The notes under the pieces were generated by a model. That model did no database searches. It saw nothing but the letters and a program-made list of their open reading frames with translations, and had not been told where the DNA came from. DNA of 64,000 nucleotides from Wenjunlia tyrosinilytica (GTDB taxonomy: Bacteria; Actinomycetota; Actinomycetes; Streptomycetales; Streptomycetaceae): contig NZ_BMMS01000022.1 in assembly GCF_014646055.1 (NCBI RefSeq), forward strand, positions 264 through 64,263. The letters run 5' to 3'. The position numbers and the translations under genes were made by a program. Below are positions 60,934 to 64,000 of this stretch, one piece after another; the first letter of the stretch is position 1; every line of letters starts with the position of its first letter.

Positions 60934-61701
60934 ATGTCCAGTACGCCGTCGTCCAGCGGTCCCGCAACGCCGAGGCTCTCGGCCGCCCAGCGGCGGGCGG
61001 TGAACGGGGCGGACCCGGACACCGGTGAGATGGACGCCGCCCCGGCCACGTGCCGGGCGCTCGTCGCCGCAGGACTCGCCGTGAAGTACGGGCAGCGGGG
61101 CGCCCACTACCTGACCCGGCGGGGCTGGCAGGTCCGCGACGGTGCCGACGGCGCGCCCGGGGGCACACCTGAGCCCACGGCCGAGGAGGCACCACCCGGC
61201 CCCGAGGTGTTCGCCGCGGCCACCGGGGACGGTCCGCGGACGTCCGACACCGAGGGCAGACGGCGTGCCGTGGCCACGGCGTGGGCGGGTCTGCTGGAGA
61301 TCCGCAGGGTGACCGGTGCGGACGAGGCCGCGGTGGCCGCTCCCGCCGCATGGGAGAGGGCACGGATGGTCTCCGCCGTGGCCCTGGCCCTGGAGGGCGC
61401 CGGGATCACTCCTTCGGCTGTCGACGCCTCCGGAAGACATGTCCGCGACGGCTACCGCGTCGCCGAATCCTCCTCCCAGCCCCACGCCGTATCGGTCTCC
61501 TGGATGTCGGCGCAATCCGCGGCGGGCAGGGCATCCGCCCCCACCGCTCCCGCTCCCGCTCCCGCCGCCGAGGCCGAGGGCGAGGTGAGGCGGCAACTGG
61601 GCAGGTGCGCCCATGCACTGGAACGGGCGGGCTGGCACGCCACCGAGCACACCGACCGGGCCGGGCACCGCTTTCTGCTGGCCAGCCCCAAGCACGCCTG
61701 A
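60934..61701 (+). CDS. Hypothetical streptomycete protein
   Basis: 255 residues from ATG 60934 with GGAGGG about 14 bases ahead. No family recognised. The N-terminal helix-rich part (LSAAQRRAVNGADPDTG, CRALVAAGLAVKYGQRGAHY) looks like a winged helix end followed by LTRRGWQV; the middle is Ala/Pro-rich; the C-terminal 45 residues (VRRQLGRCAHALERAGWHAT) are helical. A DNA-binding role is conceivable from the wing-like RGAHYLTRRG phrase. Confidence 0.72.
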   Translation: MSSTPSSSGPATPRLSAAQRRAVNGADPDTGEMDAAPATCRALVAAGLAVKYGQRGAHYLTRRGWQVRDGADGAPGGTPEPTAEEAPPGPEVFAAATGDGPRTSDTEGRRRAVATAWAGLLEIRRVTGADEAAVAAPAAWERARMVSAVALALEGAGITPSAVDASGRHVRDGYRVAESSSQPHAVSVSWMSAQSAAGRASAPTAPAPAPAAEAEGEVRRQLGRCAHALERAGWHATEHTDRAGHRFLLASPKHA

Positions 61702-61858
61702 CGCCCGGGAACCGACTGGCCGGGCACGAGCGCACAGGCCGCACGGCGTCATTCGGTCGCCCCCCGTTCCTCATGGCACCGAGGCCCCCGGACCCGGCCG
61801 CGCCGGAAGCGGTCTCCCGGCAGGTCGGGGCAGTCCGCGATGAGCCTGCCCCTCGCCC

Positions 61859-61999
61859 GGAGCGCCCGGACTGCCGATCGGTGTGCAGTTCGTCGCTCCG
61901 TACGGCAGGGAGGATGTGCTGTTCACGGTCGCCGCCCGGCTCGAGGAGGCCATGCCCTGGAAGGGCCGCGTACCTCGGGTCTTCGTCGGCGACCGCTGA
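61859..61999 (+). pseudogene. Remnant of an amidase-signature protein
   Basis: The frame ending at 61999 reads APGLPIGVQFVAPYGREDVLFTVAARLEEAMPW, the exact C-terminal end of amidase-signature enzymes. Nothing upstream continues it and no start exists, so only the last 45 residues remain. The rest of 61702-62062 has no gene. Confidence 0.75.
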
Positions 62000-62062
62000 G
62001 CCGCGATGCCCGCCGGGGCTGCCACGTCACCCCGGCAGGCACGACCGCGACGCCCGCGCCGA

Positions 62063-62710
62063 TCAGGCGATGTTGAGCACGAAGTCGAACGTGCCCTCCT
62101 TCTCCGAGCCGACGGACCTGACGGTCATCAGCAGTGCCGGGTCGAACAGCGGGTCGGTGTTGTTGCGCGGCTCACCCGGGAAGTACAACTGCGTGGTGAG
62201 CACCGGCCGGTTGGGGGCCTGCACCTTCACATGGATGTGGCGGGTGCGTCCCGGATACAGCCCCGGCACGATGGTGCTGAGTGTGAACGCCCCCTGGGCG
62301 TTGGTGAACTGGTGGCCACGCAGCCGGAAGCCGGTGTTGTCGTAGGCGCCGGCGTTGTCGGCCTGCCAGAAGTCCAGCAGGGCGTTCGCGATCGGCCGGC
62401 AGGACAGGCTGAACACGAATCCGCTGACCGTCAGCCGTGTGCCCGTGGTACCGGCCTCGATGAGCGAGGTGCGCAGCGGTGAGTTGCGCTTGAAGTACGG
62501 CCCTTCGGTCTGCGGCGGTGTCGGGTCGTCCCCGTCGTCGCAGGAAGGTGTGGGAGCCGGCGGCCGGTCGGAGCGCACGGAGTCCCTGGCCAGGGCGGGG
62601 GCGGCACCGAGCAGGAACGGCACCGGAGCGGCCGCCAGCGCGGCCTTGAGCACATTCTTGCGGCTGATCATGCCGGTCGCCTTTTCCTCGTGCGGGTTCT
62701 CGCCTTCCAT
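62063..62710 (-). CDS. Secreted intradiol ring-cleavage dioxygenase
   Basis: 215 residues; ATG 62710 with GAGGAGG. A long signal region (ISRKNVLKAALAAAPVPFL, cleaved after APALA) suggests export. The catalytic part shows TEGPYFKRNSPLR, LDFWQADNAGAYDNTGFRLRG with a Tyr iron ligand, and PGLYPGRTRHIHVKV with the Tyr-His-His ligands. Such secreted dioxygenases in streptomycetes cleave catechols from lignin-like material. The AraC regulator upstream (same strand) may control it. Confidence 0.93.
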   Translation of the reverse strand: MEGENPHEEKATGMISRKNVLKAALAAAPVPFLLGAAPALARDSVRSDRPPAPTPSCDDGDDPTPPQTEGPYFKRNSPLRTSLIEAGTTGTRLTVSGFVFSLSCRPIANALLDFWQADNAGAYDNTGFRLRGHQFTNAQGAFTLSTIVPGLYPGRTRHIHVKVQAPNRPVLTTQLYFPGEPRNNTDPLFDPALLMTVRSVGSEKEGTFDFVLNIA

Positions 62711-62759
62711 CGGGGCCTCCTCGGCGTGGGGGCATGGCCGGGCGCGCGCCCGGCCATGA

Positions 62760-62799
62760 GTGCGGGGAGTGCGGGGGTGCGGGGGTGCGGGGGTGCGTG
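62760..62799. repeat. Short GTGCGGGG tandem repeat
   Basis: Four to five units of GTGCGGGG(G) in a row between the dioxygenase and AraC genes. Confidence 0.8.
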
Positions 62800-63008
62800 A
62801 AGAGGTGCTCAACGCCTGTGCGTTGCCTGTCGGCCACGCCTGTGCGTTCGAGCGCGGCGGGGCATGCCTGCCGTCGGCAGACGCATGACTGCCACGGCAC
62901 GTGGCCGATTCGGCCGAGGCCGCGCGTGGCCGCCGCTGGGAACGGTTCCGAATCTAGGCGGGCGCACCGATGCCGTCGATGGACGCAATGCGGCCGCGAT
63001 GGTGATTC

Positions 63009-63872
63009 TCACCGATTCCCGCGCCGGAAGGCCCCGGGGGAGGTGCCGGTCTCGCGGCGGAAGAAACGGCAGAAGTACGCCGCGTCGGCGAAGCCCAGCT
63101 GGTGGGAGATCCGGGTCAGCGCCAGGTCCGTGTGCGCCAGCAGCCGCTTGGCCTCGAGGACCTGGACCTGACGGATGAGCCGGCCCGGGGTGTGGCCCGT
63201 GGCCTGCTTGACGGCTTCGTTGAGGTGGCTGACCGACACCCCGACCTCGGCGGCGTACTCGCGCACGCTCCTCGGCGTCCGCTCGGGGAGGGCCAGCAGC
63301 CGGACGAAGTGCTGGGCGACGACGGCGGCCCGGCCGGCGCGAGAGTCGGGCGGTGCCGCGCCGGGCAGCCGCAGCGCCCAGGTGATCAGCACATGCAGAT
63401 AGGCCCGAAGGACCGAGGCGAAGCCGTCCTTCCGCGCGCAGTACTCGCGCTTCATGTCCGCCACCAGGGCGGACAGGCCCGGCTCGTCCTCCTCGGCCAC
63501 ATGCGCCCAGGGACGCTCGGTGAGCCTGCGCAGGGCGGGCACATCACCCGGATGGGAGATCAGGAAGTCGTCGGTGAACAGGACCAGCGATCCGCACAGC
63601 TCCGATTCGAGCTCCCAGTGGTGCACCTGCCCCGGGGCGACGTAGGAGAGCTGGGGAGGCCGCAGCGGCCACTCGACGAGGTCGACGAAGTGCCTGCCCC
63701 GGCCACCGGTCACGAAGGCGATCTCATGGAAGGTGTGGCGGTGCGGGTAACAGGCCCGTGCCATCGGCCCCAGCGCGTCGAACGTCCCGATGGAGAACGC
63801 CGACGGGCGTGGTGCGGGGGGACCGTCGTCGAGGTGGTGCACGGGTAACGGGGCGCTTCGCAGGCTCGTCAT
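63009..63872 (-). CDS. AraC-family transcriptional regulator
   Basis: 287 residues; ATG 63872 (AAGGAGCC upstream) rather than an earlier start. An N-terminal cupin sensor (PHRHTFHEIAFVTGGRGRHF) precedes two C-terminal HTHs: VREYAAEVGVSVSHLNEAVK and LTRISHQLGFADAAYFCRFF with the usual FRRETGTSPGAFR. Likely senses an aromatic or related compound for the dioxygenase gene. Confidence 0.92.
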   Translation of the reverse strand: MTSLRSAPLPVHHLDDGPPAPRPSAFSIGTFDALGPMARACYPHRHTFHEIAFVTGGRGRHFVDLVEWPLRPPQLSYVAPGQVHHWELESELCGSLVLFTDDFLISHPGDVPALRRLTERPWAHVAEEDEPGLSALVADMKREYCARKDGFASVLRAYLHVLITWALRLPGAAPPDSRAGRAAVVAQHFVRLLALPERTPRSVREYAAEVGVSVSHLNEAVKQATGHTPGRLIRQVQVLEAKRLLAHTDLALTRISHQLGFADAAYFCRFFRRETGTSPGAFRRGNR

Positions 63873-64000
63873 CTCCGGCAGGCTCCTTGAGGCTCCCGGA
63901 GACCATACGGCGTCCGGGCCGCCTCGCAAAGGCCGCCAACTCCCCCGGCGGAGCAAGCGGTTCCGCCTTGTGGCGAGATCAGCCGGGATGTCCGCGCCAG

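Noticed and set aside
1-64000. Prophage, integrative element or insertion sequence
   Set aside because: No integrase, transposase, tRNA with attachment repeats, or phage structural genes were found despite several truncated genes.

Overview
The window is very GC-rich, with strong G/C bias at third codon positions, short gaps and many GTG starts. This, together with family content such as S-adenosyl methyltransferase (DUF574) genes, XRE-DUF5753, RsbW-like ATPases, an Rpf-LysM-M23 protein and a Pls-type peptide synthetase, points to Streptomyces or a close relative. There is no rRNA, tRNA, CRISPR array, complete insertion sequence or prophage. The content looks like accessory chromosome: small metabolic cassettes, many regulators, and at least six broken or truncated genes.

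Layout. 1-2.2 kb: two IPT/TIG-repeat surface proteins (one cut by the window edge, one frameshifted) and a probable frameshifted small gene. 2.2-9.7 kb: a secreted protein, a HAD-like protein, an SDR, a gamma-glutamylcyclotransferase-like protein, an F420-type reductase-like protein, a Fur regulator overlapping an RsbW-like ATPase, then an aldehyde/alcohol dehydrogenase pair. 10-14.1 kb: the xylose locus, xylA divergent from xylB and a ROK repressor. 14.2-19.5 kb: another ATPase, a class III aminotransferase with a partner Lrp regulator, an AraC remnant and a membrane Ser/Thr kinase with an eight-blade PQQ-like propeller. 19.6-24.4 kb: a four-gene operon (two FGGY kinases, a histidine phosphatase, a 2-hydroxyacid dehydrogenase) for an unidentified sugar or polyol. 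24.8-36.5 kb: methyltransferase paralogue 1, an FAD disulfide oxidoreductase, a GH65 phosphorylase with beta-phosphoglucomutase, an Rpf-LysM-M23 cell-wall enzyme, a minisatellite, two actinobacterial conserved proteins and a secreted CocE-type hydrolase.

36.9-43.4 kb is the most interesting part: a 1311-residue Pls/PosA-family peptide synthetase (adenylation, thiolation, and six membrane helices alternating with three C-terminal catalytic domains) whose stop overlaps the start of an M1 zinc aminopeptidase. An Lrp regulator and a divergent LysE-type exporter follow. The adenylation pocket reads D-A-E-S-I-G-T-V-V-K, which suggests lysine or a related basic amino acid. This looks like a complete cationic homopoly(amino acid) locus of the epsilon-poly-lysine kind: synthesis plus a polymer-degrading peptidase, with possible monomer regulation and export.

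43.7-64 kb: a DMT transporter, an MFS transporter, an orphan xylose-type binding lipoprotein, a large patatin, methyltransferase paralogues 2 and 3 around an XRE-DUF5753 regulator, a sigma-like protein with its partner, an FBP zinc protein, a quinone-oxidoreductase-like gene with a C-terminal tandem repeat fused onto an MFS remnant, a MerR-GyrI regulator, a coiled-coil protein, an orphan type II thioesterase, a DHFR-like reductase, an amidase remnant, a secreted intradiol dioxygenase and an AraC regulator. Short GC-rich tandem repeats recur throughout, in gaps and at gene ends. Gene boundaries and families were read by eye; family names come from motif recognition, not database searches.
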